A stretch of DNA of 64,000 bases, from NCBI GenBank assembly GCA_023386265.1, contig JAEWKA010000004.1:511450-575449 (forward strand), in the 5' to 3' direction. The notes under the pieces were generated by a model, which ran no database searches, was not told where the DNA came from, and saw only the letters and a list, made by a program, of their open reading frames with translations. Of this stretch, positions 16,829-25,640 are shown one piece after another. Origin of the DNA: Bacillota bacterium (GTDB lineage Bacteria; Bacillota; Clostridia; Oscillospirales; Oscillospiraceae). A program made the position numbers and the translations under genes. Positions within the stretch are counted from its first letter, which is position 1. Each line of letters begins with the position of its first letter.

Positions 16829-17626
16829 CTACTTTTTTTGTTTGCCGGCATTATAAAGGGCGTCAAGCTCTTCAAGGCTCATGTCCTTCAGTTCTTTGCC
16901 GTTTTTTTGAGCTTCTGTTTCAACATAGTCGAAGCGGCCGATAAATTTGTCACAACTCTTGTGCAAAGCTGTTTCCGGATCGATATCCAAAAATCTTGCG
17001 GCGTTGACCGCCGAAAAAAGAATGTCGCCTAGCTCTTCCTCGATATGGGCTTTATCCCCCTCTGCCTGCGCCTGTCGAAGCTCTTCCAGTTCTTCATAAA
17101 GCTTGTCCATCGCGCCGCCGACATCTGGCCAATCGAACCCGACCTTTTTAGCTTTTTTCTGAATCTTTTCGGCACGCCAAAGCGCCGGTAGGCTCTCCGC
17201 CACATCTGTCATGGTCCTTGTGACAGTTATCTGAGACTTCTCCTTGCGTTTGAGCTCGTCCCAGTTTCTTATAACCTCATCACTGCCAGACACATCAATA
17301 TTTCCAAAAACGTGCGGATGACGAAAAATCAGCTTCTTGCAAGCGCTGTCCGCTACATCATCGAGATTGAAAGCTCCTTTTTCCTCTTCAATCCTCGAAT
17401 GGAAAATTATCTGCATCATCAGATCGCCAAGTTCCTCGCGCAGATGCTCGGGGTCTTTCTGATCAATGGCCTCACAGACCTCATAAGCTTCCTCAAGAAG
17501 ATTGCGGCGGATGCTTTCGTGCGTCTGTTCAATGTCCCACGGACAACCGCCGGGAGAACGGAGAATTTCAATTATTTTGCGGAAATCTCCCATATCATAT
17601 GCATTTTTACACTCAAAATTTACCAC
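16829..17626 (-). CDS. mazG: nucleoside triphosphate pyrophosphohydrolase MazG
   Basis: Hydrolyses (d)NTPs to monophosphates and pyrophosphate, cleaning up non-canonical nucleotides and affecting ppGpp-related stress responses. It has two tandem MazG all-alpha domains. The first begins RSPGGCPWDIEQTHESIRR with the metal-binding LLEEAYEVCEAID and REELGDLMMQIIF; the second contains DKLYEELEELRQA and IEEELGDILFSAVNAAR. At about 265 residues it is the standalone enterobacterial-type length. It lacks the N-terminal tetrapyrrole methylase domain that Bacillus YabN carries. The start is uncertain: the GTG at 17626 has GGAAGG nine bases upstream, while another GTG at 17635 touches that site. It follows the flippase gene with a gap of about 150 bases. 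Confidence 0.94.
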   Translation of the reverse strand: MVNFECKNAYDMGDFRKIIEILRSPGGCPWDIEQTHESIRRNLLEEAYEVCEAIDQKDPEHLREELGDLMMQIIFHSRIEEEKGAFNLDDVADSACKKLIFRHPHVFGNIDVSGSDEVIRNWDELKRKEKSQITVTRTMTDVAESLPALWRAEKIQKKAKKVGFDWPDVGGAMDKLYEELEELRQAQAEGDKAHIEEELGDILFSAVNAARFLDIDPETALHKSCDKFIGRFDYVETEAQKNGKELKDMSLEELDALYNAGKQKK

Positions 17627-17777
17627 ACTTTTCACCCTTCCGCAAGTTGAAATTTCACTTATGTGTATATTTCTAAAAATACTTTACAATTTATGTATAG
17701 ATGATGCAAATATCGTCACTATTCGTGAGGATTTTACACGGTTTACATTCTTTCAGCAAAATTCGCGATTTTATTTC

Positions 17778-19415
17778 TTACTTGATTCTGAGCAGCTTCG
17801 CGATTTTTTCGCCCTTTGGAATAAGCTTCATGTCGTCTAGCGTTATAGCTCTTGTCATTATAGTCATGATGCCGTAAACAAGTACCGCAACGGCGACAGC
17901 CGCACCAAGAGCCAAAAGGGTTGTCATTCTGCCAGGTTCAGGCCCCGCACCCAGAAGCTCAAGCGCCGCGGGATAAACAAGCCAAGCGGCAGCACCCATT
18001 GCGGCACAGTTTAATATTGGCTTGAGAAATATCTTGCCCAGTTTTGGGCGCTCCGGCATTTTACGCACGACGAAAATAAGATTGACGATGCACATAATAA
18101 TATAACTGACTAAGGTTCCTATTGCCGATCCAAATATATAAAGCTGTTTATCTCCAAGTAGTATCCAGCTTAAGGCAACATTTAGTGCGCCGCCAATCAG
18201 CATATTATACATTGGAATACGCTCTAAGCCGCCGGCTTGCAAAATTGCCGTAGTTATCGCTACAATACATACGAAAAACGAGGATATTCCCATTATTGCG
18301 AGAAGCGGGGCTCCTTCTGCCAAACTGCCGTGATAAGCGCCGTCCATTATCGGCTTTGCCAGTACGCTCAAGCCAATTGCCATTGGCAGAAATAAAATTG
18401 TCGAAATCCTCAATGAAGACTCGATAACATTTTTCGATTGTTCAATATTCTTTTTTGCTCTGAAGCCGGCAATTGCCGGAATAATGCTGATGGTGATTGC
18501 AGTAATCAGTTGCGGAGGCAAATTGTAAAATGTTTGGGCTTTGGAATAAACACCGAATAGCGCAGAGGACTGGTCTGGAGTGAAACCTATTGCATCCTGA
18601 AGTCTGTTGTGAATAAGCTTCGTATTTACAAGCGCAATAATGCTGGAAAAACAAGAACCCAGCGCAATTGGAACACCAATTTTCAAAAAGGTTTTAAGTA
18701 TATTGCCGCCTTTTTCGCTTGTCATATCAAGTTCTTCAGTTTGGCGCAAACGCAAAATCCCGTCTTCATACTTTCTGCGCTTTACGACAACAAAGACCAT
18801 ATAAATGCATGCCAATAAAGAACCTGCAGCGGTTCCTGTAATTGCTCCGGCGGACAAGTTTGGCATGCTTTCGCCTTGTTTTAAAAGTAATATTGCTATT
18901 GCAATCCCAACAGCTATCTTTCCAGCAACTTCAATAACCTGCGAAACTGCAGTCGGTCTCATATCCTGAAGGCCTTCTGTATATCCTCTAAAAGCAGATA
19001 AAATGCACACCATAATGACTGCGGGAGCAATAGCGGCAACGCTCTGACTTGCTTTGGGGTCTCCCATGAATATTGCAAGGTCCGTTGGAAACAGGTAGAG
19101 AACCAGGCTGCCAACAGCTCCTAATACGACAAAAGAATAAAGCGCTATTTTGAATATTTTTTTAACTTGTACGGGTTTGTTAAGATTATTTGATTCGGAA
19201 ATCATTCGCGCAACGGCTATCGGAAGTCCGGCAGTCGACAGAGCAAGCAAAACATTGTAAATGTTATATGCAACAGTGAAATGCCCGTAACCCTCGTCAC
19301 CGAGAATATTACCCAGTGGAATTTTATATAAAGCTCCGAGAAATTTAATTATTACAATGGAAACCGCCAGAATAGCGGCGCCGTGCAGATAGTTCTGGTT
19401 TTTGGATGCTGCCAA
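17778..19415 (-). CDS. polysaccharide/lipid flippase of the SpoVB/YabM (MATE-like MOP) family
   Basis: 545-residue integral membrane protein with about 14 hydrophobic segments. The opening NYLHGAAILAVSIVIIKFLGALYKIPLG and the GYTEGLQDMRPTAVSQ motif (about residues 144-160) are characteristic of the SpoVB/YabM branch of the MOP exporter superfamily. Relatives move lipid-linked cell-wall precursors or glycans across the membrane; SpoVB is needed for spore cortex and YabM/Amj-type proteins act in wall growth. The TTG start at 19415 has GGAGG six bases upstream. It heads a leftward group with mazG, hup and rqcP, like Bacillus yabM-yabN-yabO, which makes the YabM assignment more likely than SpoVB. 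The substrate is inferred. Confidence 0.88.
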   Translation of the reverse strand: MAASKNQNYLHGAAILAVSIVIIKFLGALYKIPLGNILGDEGYGHFTVAYNIYNVLLALSTAGLPIAVARMISESNNLNKPVQVKKIFKIALYSFVVLGAVGSLVLYLFPTDLAIFMGDPKASQSVAAIAPAVIMVCILSAFRGYTEGLQDMRPTAVSQVIEVAGKIAVGIAIAILLLKQGESMPNLSAGAITGTAAGSLLACIYMVFVVVKRRKYEDGILRLRQTEELDMTSEKGGNILKTFLKIGVPIALGSCFSSIIALVNTKLIHNRLQDAIGFTPDQSSALFGVYSKAQTFYNLPPQLITAITISIIPAIAGFRAKKNIEQSKNVIESSLRISTILFLPMAIGLSVLAKPIMDGAYHGSLAEGAPLLAIMGISSFFVCIVAITTAILQAGGLERIPMYNMLIGGALNVALSWILLGDKQLYIFGSAIGTLVSYIIMCIVNLIFVVRKMPERPKLGKIFLKPILNCAAMGAAAWLVYPAALELLGAGPEPGRMTTLLALGAAVAVAVLVYGIMTIMTRAITLDDMKLIPKGEKIAKLLRIK

Positions 19416-19723
19416 AATTGCACCTCCGATAAAGTATTCTACCCTTAGTTCTGTATTATATATGCGCCAAATTCCCGATTTTTACCGTTTGGGGGATAAG
19501 GTGAAACATACCAGTCAATTAATTCGTCTCAATGTACACCAATCTCGCACAAAAATCAAGGTAAACAGCATGCTCCTACCGTCTTTCACTAGCTTTTTGT
19601 TGCCTTTGCCGGAAAAAACCATTCGTGTCATACATTATAGGCAAAAAATGAACTATGTCCTTGTTTTACTAAACAATGTCTGATATTCTACATCGGTAAA
19701 TTAGAAAAATCAAACATAAACAG

Positions 19724-19751
19724 TTGACAAACGTAACTTTTTCATTAGAAT
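19724..19751 (+). promoter_or_regulatory. promoter of the kinase-like gene
   Basis: TTGACA at 19724-19729, 16 bases, TAGAAT at 19746-19751, 112 bases before the start codon. The rest of the 19416-19720 gap shows nothing recognisable. Confidence 0.55.
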
Positions 19752-19862
19752 GTTATTTATTATGCGCGCATAAAAGGTTTACAAAGAACAGATAAATAAT
19801 TGCATAGATTTGGTATCTATAATTATGCTAATTATTTTTATATATCGACAGGAGTTTGGGCA

Positions 19863-20951
19863 ATGTACAGAGCTAAGAATCTTATTAGGATGTTTTCTTC
19901 CGTGCGTCAATCCGTTATCGGGCTTGACAGCGAGAGTTATTTAGTAATATTCGCAAATCCCGCCGCTAGAACTGCTTTTGGATTTGACCCGACAGGCAGC
20001 TCCGCAAAAGAGATAATATCCTGTGACATCCTTGAGGAAAACTCCAACAATTATCTATGCGGCACCACCATCTTAGGCCGTAAAGCCAGCGTTTCAGTTG
20101 TCAAAGAAACAGGCTTAACATTGCTTTTCATTGACTTCTTAAGTGACGACAAACCGACCCTCGGTATTTCACGTCATATGATCAGCAGCCTCCGAAACAG
20201 CGCAATGGGGATTAAAATGTCGGCTGATCGCTGTTTTTCCATGCTTGAGGATGGGCAGCTACCCAGTGAAAAGCATGTTTCAGTTCTTTACCACTATTAC
20301 TACTCTCTTCTGCGTACTTTAATCCAGATTGACAGCGCTGATCTGATTGGACGAGGGGAACTGCCATTTTCGCCCGCGCCGGTTGATCTTGTTAAGCTTT
20401 GCTCTAATGTGACCGACACGGTGGCAACGCTTTGTGCTGAAACAGGAGTCAATATTAGCTTCACTGCGAACAAAAACGAGCTTGTCACCGTCGTGGACCA
20501 AGCAAGAATCGAGCAGCTGCTTTTAAACCTTTTTGCGAACAGTCTGCAGCACACAGTTTCGGGTAACAGCGTTACACTGTCTCTTAATTACACAGGTAGC
20601 AGAATCATAATATCATTGGACGATGACGGTGAAGGTATACCGCCGGAATCTATCTCGGATATATTCAAATTGCCGGATGACAGCGATGAAAAGGCTCTAA
20701 AACGGAAAGGCAACGGCCTCGGTCTTTTCATTGCCCTCGGAATTGCGCAACAGCACAGAGGTGTTCTTCTGGTAGAAAGCCGCGAGAGCAAGGGAACTTG
20801 CGTGCGCATAATGCTTCCAGCGGAAGAAAACAGCGTCCAAAGATTCAATAGTCCGGAAACGGTTTACCGCCACGACGACGCATCGTTCGTTCTAATGGAG
20901 CTTGCGGACGTTCTTCCGAGCGCCAGCTACGGTCTCAAATACGAAGATTAA
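19863..20951 (+). CDS. PAS-HATPase sensor-kinase-like protein lacking the usual phosphoacceptor His
   Basis: 362 soluble residues with no membrane segment. Residues about 5-95 look like a small PAS domain (VIGLDSESYLVIFANPAARTAFGFDP). A GHKL ATPase domain covers about 200-325, with N box NLFANSLQHT, G1 DDDGEGIPP and G2 GNGLGLFIALGIAQQHRG, so ATP binding looks intact. In the helical dimerisation region the H-box equivalent reads SSLRNSAMGIKM: aligned to the usual SHELRTPLTAI, both His and Glu are Ser. One His lies three residues further N-terminal (SRHMIS). It could be a kinase with a shifted His or an ATPase that signals without phosphotransfer. No response regulator is adjacent. AGGAG eight bases upstream supports the ATG at 19863 over an in-frame TTG at 19800. 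Confidence 0.75.
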   Translation: MYRAKNLIRMFSSVRQSVIGLDSESYLVIFANPAARTAFGFDPTGSSAKEIISCDILEENSNNYLCGTTILGRKASVSVVKETGLTLLFIDFLSDDKPTLGISRHMISSLRNSAMGIKMSADRCFSMLEDGQLPSEKHVSVLYHYYYSLLRTLIQIDSADLIGRGELPFSPAPVDLVKLCSNVTDTVATLCAETGVNISFTANKNELVTVVDQARIEQLLLNLFANSLQHTVSGNSVTLSLNYTGSRIIISLDDDGEGIPPESISDIFKLPDDSDEKALKRKGNGLGLFIALGIAQQHRGVLLVESRESKGTCVRIMLPAEENSVQRFNSPETVYRHDDASFVLMELADVLPSASYGLKYED

Positions 20952-20954
20952 AAT

Positions 20955-21000
20955 AAGGCTGTTTCAATTTTTCTTGCACAGAATTCTTGAAACAGCCCTT
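20955..21000. terminator. bidirectional terminator between the kinase-like gene and tatD
   Basis: AAGGCTGTTTCAA pairs with TTGAAACAGCCCTT (one bulge). It sits four bases after one stop and 14 bases before the other of two convergent genes. Confidence 0.75.
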
Positions 21001-21014
21001 ATGCTATTAATTTA

Positions 21015-21773
21015 CTAGATTCCAAAAAAGCGTCTGCCGTTGCGGTTTGTCATCTCAGACACTTGCTCAGCGCTGATGCCTTTAATATCTGCAATTGCCT
21101 CGGAAATGTACGGCAGGTTCCTTGAGTCATTGCGTTTGCCCCTGTGCGGAACCGGGGCAAGGTAGGGACAGTCGGTTTCAATCAGTATCCGGTCATTCGG
21201 GCACATTGCGATTACTTCAAGTGCACGGCGTGCGTTCTTAAAGGTTATCGCACCTGTAAAACCGAGATACCAGCCCATATCGAGGATTTCTCTCGCCATT
21301 TCTGCGCTTCCGGAATAACAGTGGAATTCGCCCTTGACCTCCGGAAACATTTTAATTATTTCCATGCATTCGGCGTGAGCGTCCCTGTCATGTATAACAA
21401 CGGGCATTTTGAGCTCGTGAGCAAGCTCCATCTGACGAATAAAAACCTCACGCTGGACATCTCGTTCGGACAGGTCGTAAAAATAGTCGAGCCCGATTTC
21501 GCCAATTGCCCGAACCTTGGGCAGGGCGCACCAGTGCCGAATGAGCTTTTCGGAATCCTTCGAAAAAGTCTTTGCTTCGTGCGGATGCCAGCCGACAGCG
21601 GCATATATGAACGGATACTTCTCAGTGAGTTCCAGTGACTCTAAACAGCTCTTGTAATCGCTCGACGCGTTCATAATGAGCTCCACGCCGCTTTCAAACA
21701 CTGCTTTTATTGTTTCGTCCCTGTCGGGATCGAAAGCTTCGTCCGTATAATGAGCATGAGTGTCAAAATACAA
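21015..21773 (-). CDS. tatD: TatD-family metal-dependent hydrolase
   Basis: 252-residue TIM-barrel deoxyribonuclease of the TatD/YcfH family. The N-terminal metal ligands are in FDTHAHYTD, the conserved Glu in AIGEIGLDY, His residues in VIHDRDAH and FHCYSG, and the C-terminal ligand in LIETDCPYLAP. Family members have 3'-5' exonuclease or DNA-quality roles. The start is TTG, with CGGAGGA nine bases upstream. It is divergent from the O-antigen-ligase-like gene with only 44 bases between them. Confidence 0.93.
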   Translation of the reverse strand: MYFDTHAHYTDEAFDPDRDETIKAVFESGVELIMNASSDYKSCLESLELTEKYPFIYAAVGWHPHEAKTFSKDSEKLIRHWCALPKVRAIGEIGLDYFYDLSERDVQREVFIRQMELAHELKMPVVIHDRDAHAECMEIIKMFPEVKGEFHCYSGSAEMAREILDMGWYLGFTGAITFKNARRALEVIAMCPNDRILIETDCPYLAPVPHRGKRNDSRNLPYISEAIADIKGISAEQVSEMTNRNGRRFFGI

Positions 21774-21817
21774 TTTGATCTTCCTCCGTTTGAATTATTC
21801 TGTATTCGAGGTACAAT

Positions 21818-23314
21818 ATGTCAGAGCCTAAGCTAAAACCGAATTATAAAGTCCTATGCTTTCGGATAACGGATATTTACATATTAATTATGCTCTTTCT
21901 CTTCCCGCTCTTCACGGGTTTTGAGGGCTATGCAAATGTTACGTTTTCTAAGTACATCTTTTTCGTTATTGCCACCTCTCTGTGGCTCGTTATACTGATA
22001 ATATTCAAGCTCTGCGACGGAAAAGGGCTCAAAGCAAAAGTGCCTTCCCTAGTCGAGCTGCTTTTATTGCTCTATCTTGTTTTGAGCTGCGTTTCCGCTA
22101 TATTCTCGCCCTATAAGCCGTCGGTACTGGTCGGTGCGGGGCGTTTTGACGGTCTCATTACAACTTTTCTCAGCGTGGGTATTTTCTGCGGAGTCTCGCT
22201 TTATGCCCGTCCCAAGAGAACCTATATCTATACAGCGGCAGCCGCGGTTACAATTAACTGCGTCATCGCGGTGTTGCAGATTCTTGGGCTTAATCCGCTC
22301 TGGCTTTTCCCCGGAGATTATGGTTTTTATGATGCCGGTATAAAATTCACCAGTACATTTCTAGGTACAATCGGAAACGCCGATCTCTTTTCCGCTTATA
22401 TCTGCCTGATACTGCCTATCGTAAACATATATTATATCACAAACGCAAAAAAGTCTCTCGTCCTTCTGCCTGTAGTTCTGCTGCTTGCTTTCTGTCTCTT
22501 TGTCTGCGGGGTCTCGGCCGGAATTCTGGCAATCGCGGTTACCGTGCTCGTCGCAGCTCCGCTTGTTATTAACAGCGGTGAACGGCTCAGGCGCGCGTTG
22601 GAAATCGGTTCTATCGCAGCGCTAGCCGTGTTACTCGCAGTGTCGATCAAGTTCACCGACGTGGATGTCGGCTTTGTGTTCGGCTATAAATCAGTCTTTT
22701 CGTTAGCTTTTACCTTAGTCTTCGCCGTTTTGTGGTTTATATATCGTAAACATGAGTTTGAGGAAAAGACGCTAAGGATATATCTTACCATATCTTCAAT
22801 ATCAATGGTCGTTATTGCGTTCACAGGTATATATTTCTGGCATGGCACCAATGGCACCTTGTATGAGCTTTCTCAGGTTATGCATGGAAATATACAAGAC
22901 AGCTTCGGTTCTTCGCGCATTCTGATATGGCGCAAAACTCTTGCGCTCGTACCCGAACACTTGCTTTTTGGCGGCGGTCCCGGCACGCTGGCGCTAAGGC
23001 TTGACGTTAATTTTTCCCGTTTCGTCGAAGAGACGGGCAAAACTCTCGCCTCGTCTGTCGACAATGCGCACAACGACTATCTGGGCATACTGGTAAATAC
23101 CGGTCTCTTCTCCCTGATTGCATATGTTGGCGCTCAAATTACGAGCTTTATAAAAGCTGTAAAATCGCATAACCCTTCTCTTGTCTGTATTATCAGCGGA
23201 CTTCTATGCTACTGGGTACAAGCGTTTTTTGGATTGGGGCTTTTCCTTGTATCCCCTCTCATGTGGCTTTTCTGGGGACTCCTTGCTTCCGAGCTTCATA
23301 AGCGTCAAAACTGA
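21818..23314 (+). CDS. O-antigen ligase/polymerase-family membrane protein
   Basis: 498 residues with about 11-12 hydrophobic segments and short loops. The large extracellular loop near residues 345-410 contains GNIQDSFGSSRILIWRKTLALV and HNDYLGILVNTG, the R-x-x-x-W and H-N-x-x-L pattern of the Wzy_C/WaaL family. Such proteins join or polymerise glycans on lipid carriers; in a Gram-positive the likely product is a wall or capsular polysaccharide, though no other glycan genes are adjacent. GAGG six bases before the ATG sets the start. It is a single-gene unit with a terminator four bases after the stop. The acceptor is unknown. Confidence 0.85.
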   Translation: MSEPKLKPNYKVLCFRITDIYILIMLFLFPLFTGFEGYANVTFSKYIFFVIATSLWLVILIIFKLCDGKGLKAKVPSLVELLLLLYLVLSCVSAIFSPYKPSVLVGAGRFDGLITTFLSVGIFCGVSLYARPKRTYIYTAAAAVTINCVIAVLQILGLNPLWLFPGDYGFYDAGIKFTSTFLGTIGNADLFSAYICLILPIVNIYYITNAKKSLVLLPVVLLLAFCLFVCGVSAGILAIAVTVLVAAPLVINSGERLRRALEIGSIAALAVLLAVSIKFTDVDVGFVFGYKSVFSLAFTLVFAVLWFIYRKHEFEEKTLRIYLTISSISMVVIAFTGIYFWHGTNGTLYELSQVMHGNIQDSFGSSRILIWRKTLALVPEHLLFGGGPGTLALRLDVNFSRFVEETGKTLASSVDNAHNDYLGILVNTGLFSLIAYVGAQITSFIKAVKSHNPSLVCIISGLLCYWVQAFFGLGLFLVSPLMWLFWGLLASELHKRQN

Positions 23315-23317
23315 TAC

Positions 23318-23349
23318 CGGCTGCCGCAGGATTTGCGGCAGCCGTTTTA
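23318..23349 (+). terminator. terminator of the O-antigen-ligase-like gene
   Basis: CGGCTGCCGCA/TGCGGCAGCCG with a five-base loop then TTTTAT. The same stem as at 12521-12547. Confidence 0.9.
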
Positions 23350-23364
23350 TATTTCACTTTTCTA

Positions 23365-24762
23365 TTAATCGTTTTCCGCTATTTTTCTTCCCATGAGAAC
23401 ACCCATGACGGACGCCATCATAAGACCGCGTGTCCAGCCGCTGGAGTCTCCGAGGCAATGCAGTCCGACAATGTTGGTGTTTAGCTCCTTATCCATCTTG
23501 ACCCTGTTCGAATAGAACTTGAGTTCCGGCGAATAGAGTAGCGTTTCCGTGGACGCGAAGCCTGGAACAACATGGTCGACTGCCTGAATAAAGTTAATTA
23601 TGTTTATCATCGATCTATAGGGCATAGCGGCGGTAATGTCGCCCGCAACGGCGTCTGTCAAAGTCGGACGGACGTTCGACTGCTGGAGTTCCTTTTCCCA
23701 GGTGCGCTTGCCATCGAGAATATCACCGAAGCGCTGAACCATGATGTGCCCCGCGCCGAGCATATTCGTAAGCTCGCCGACCTTCTGCGCATAGGCTATC
23801 GGCTGATTGAACGGATAACTGAAATTGTGCGAGCACAAAATAGCGAGGTTGGTGTTGTTCGATTTCCTGTCCTTGTATGAGTGACCGTTTACGACGGCGA
23901 GATCATCGTCGTAATTTTCCTGACTTACGAAACCGCCGGGGTTCTGGCAGAAGGTGCGCACTTTGTTTTTAAACGGTCTCGGATAGCCGATGAGCTTGGA
24001 TTCGTACAGGACAGAGTTTACCTGCTCCATGACCTCGTTACGTACTTCGACGCGAACGCCGATGTCAACCGTTCCGGGCTGATGCGCGATAGCGTTCTCG
24101 GCACAGATCTTCTCAAGCCATTCTGCCCCGCGCCTACCCGTTGCAATTACTGTCCTTTCCGCAAAAATCTCAAGGCTCTCGCCTCCCTTATGGATAACAA
24201 CGCCAAGGCACTTGTCCCCGTCCAGTATCACATTGTCGCACTCATAGCCGAACATCAGCTCAACGCCGTTATTCAGAAGATACTGCTCGATGCTGTAATA
24301 TATATCCTGCGCCTTTTCTGTACCCATGTGGCGTATGGGACAATCGACGAGCTTAAGTCCCGCCTGTATCGCGCGCTTGCGAATCTCTTTTACTTGCTCG
24401 TAGTCGCTTACGCCCTCGACCTTTTCGTCCGCGCCGAACTCGAGATAAATCTTATCTGCATAGTCGATTAGATCCTGCGCTTCATTTTCGCCGATGAGCG
24501 TGGGCAAATCGCCGCCGACTTCATAGCTGAGCGAAAGCTTACCATCGGAAAAAGCGCCCGCTCCGGAGAAGCCGGTCGTTATATGGCAATATGGCTTGCA
24601 GTTAATGCATTCCTTCGTCTGAGCCTTGGGACAGCGGCGTTTTTCCACCGCGAGGCCCTTTTCGACCATCACTATTTTCTTTTTGCCGTCCTTGCGTATA
24701 ATTTCAAGCGCGGTAAAAATACCCGCAGGTCCTGCGCCGACGATGACTATATCTGTTTTCAT
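23365..24762 (-). CDS. FAD-dependent oxidoreductase (COG2509-type uncharacterised dehydrogenase)
   Basis: 465 residues starting with the dinucleotide-binding motif VIVGAGPAGIFTALEI. A Cys-containing segment (RRCPKAQTKECINCKPYCH) and GFSGAGAFSDGKLSLS follow at about 42-80. A second FAD contact is TVIATGRRGAEWLE, and the C-terminal GLHCLGDSSGWTRGLMMASVMG binds the flavin. This layout matches the widespread family annotated as FAD-dependent protein or dehydrogenase. The substrate is unknown, and the role of the Cys cluster (metal, Fe-S or structural) is open. GGAG six bases before the ATG sets the start. It is a single gene converging on the O-antigen-ligase-like gene. Confidence 0.85.
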   Translation of the reverse strand: MKTDIVIVGAGPAGIFTALEIIRKDGKKKIVMVEKGLAVEKRRCPKAQTKECINCKPYCHITTGFSGAGAFSDGKLSLSYEVGGDLPTLIGENEAQDLIDYADKIYLEFGADEKVEGVSDYEQVKEIRKRAIQAGLKLVDCPIRHMGTEKAQDIYYSIEQYLLNNGVELMFGYECDNVILDGDKCLGVVIHKGGESLEIFAERTVIATGRRGAEWLEKICAENAIAHQPGTVDIGVRVEVRNEVMEQVNSVLYESKLIGYPRPFKNKVRTFCQNPGGFVSQENYDDDLAVVNGHSYKDRKSNNTNLAILCSHNFSYPFNQPIAYAQKVGELTNMLGAGHIMVQRFGDILDGKRTWEKELQQSNVRPTLTDAVAGDITAAMPYRSMINIINFIQAVDHVVPGFASTETLLYSPELKFYSNRVKMDKELNTNIVGLHCLGDSSGWTRGLMMASVMGVLMGRKIAEND

Positions 24763-24995
24763 ATGTCACTCCATGTCCGTAAAATTGGGACAATTATTTA
24801 TTGGATATCTTTTTATATTGTACCTTCCGCATTATATACTAAGCAATCGTCAAAAATAACGAAAACCGGACTATTTTCTTGTGTTTTTTATATATGAGGT
24901 CACTCCACGTACGCATTTCGTTATTTAAACTAAATTCTATGCGTAATTCTTGTAAAAATCATCGATTTACCTATGCCTAAAAATGCCGCTTTTTG
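24763..24995. other. intergenic region upstream of the pur promoter
   Basis: No gene or riboswitch is recognisable. A spaced inverted repeat TACGCAT (24910-24916) / ATGCGTA (24939-24945) is the only structure seen and may be chance. Confidence 0.3.
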
Positions 24996-25024
24996 TTGAC
25001 CGCTTTAAAACGTTAGTTTAGAAT
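24996..25024 (+). promoter_or_regulatory. sigma-A promoter of the purine operon
   Basis: TTGACC, 17 bases, TAGAAT, 81 bases before purE. The leader is too short for a purine riboswitch and none is seen, so any control would be by a DNA-binding regulator. Confidence 0.7.
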
Positions 25025-25105
25025 GAAATTGTAAACACAAAAAATCTATAAGAATCTATTTCAGCCACAACAGTTCGAAATTTGATTTTGAAGGAATGGT
25101 GTCGA

Positions 25106-25600
25106 ATGAAGAAAGTAGCTGTCATTATGGGCAGCGACAGCGATTTACCCGTTGTCGAAAAAGCTATCGGTAAGCTTGCCGAATTCGGGGTGCCCTATGA
25201 GGTGCACGTTTTCTCCGCGCACCGTACGCCTGCCGAAGCTGCAGATTTTTCTAAGAAAGCACGCGGACGCGGGTTCGGTGCGATAATTGCGGCCGCCGGA
25301 AAGGCAGCTCATCTCGCAGGAGCAATTGCAGCAAATACTACCTTACCCGTTATCGGCATACCCATAAAATCTTCTACCTTGGACGGCTTGGATGCTCTCC
25401 TCTCAACTGTACAGATGCCCTCTGGCATTCCCGTAGCTACAGTTGCGATCGATGGAGCTGAAAATGCCGCCCTTCTTGCTATTTCGATACTTTCCGTATC
25501 AGACAAAGCTCTTGCCGCAAAGCTATCTGAAGCAAGAAAGTCAGCCACTGAAAGTGTTTTGGTGAAAAATAAAGCTGTGGAAGAAAAATTTAACGGCTAA
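25106..25600 (+). CDS. purE: 5-(carboxyamino)imidazole ribonucleotide mutase
   Basis: Moves the carboxyl group of N5-CAIR to C4 (step 6b of de novo purine synthesis). The 164 residues begin MKKVAVIMGSDSDLP and carry FSAHRTP, AAAGKAAHLAGAIA and STVQMPSGIPVATVAI, the class I PurE pattern. It opens the operon although the pathway order would place it later. No purK is present; PurK may be elsewhere, or CAIR may form chemically. The ATG at 25106 has GAAGGA ten bases upstream; an in-frame TTG at 25082 is rejected. Confidence 0.95.
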   Translation: MKKVAVIMGSDSDLPVVEKAIGKLAEFGVPYEVHVFSAHRTPAEAADFSKKARGRGFGAIIAAAGKAAHLAGAIAANTTLPVIGIPIKSSTLDGLDALLSTVQMPSGIPVATVAIDGAENAALLAISILSVSDKALAAKLSEARKSATESVLVKNKAVEEKFNG

Positions 25601-25640
25601 AGCTAATAATATTACAATATAACACGGGGGGAAATGTCCA

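Noticed and set aside
24910..24945. Inverted repeat TACGCAT/ATGCGTA upstream of the pur promoter
   Set aside because: Seven bases with a 22-base gap in AT-rich DNA is close to chance; kept only as a note.
25025..25105. Purine riboswitch before purE
   Set aside because: The leader is only about 75 bases and shows none of the conserved pairing or loop sequence.
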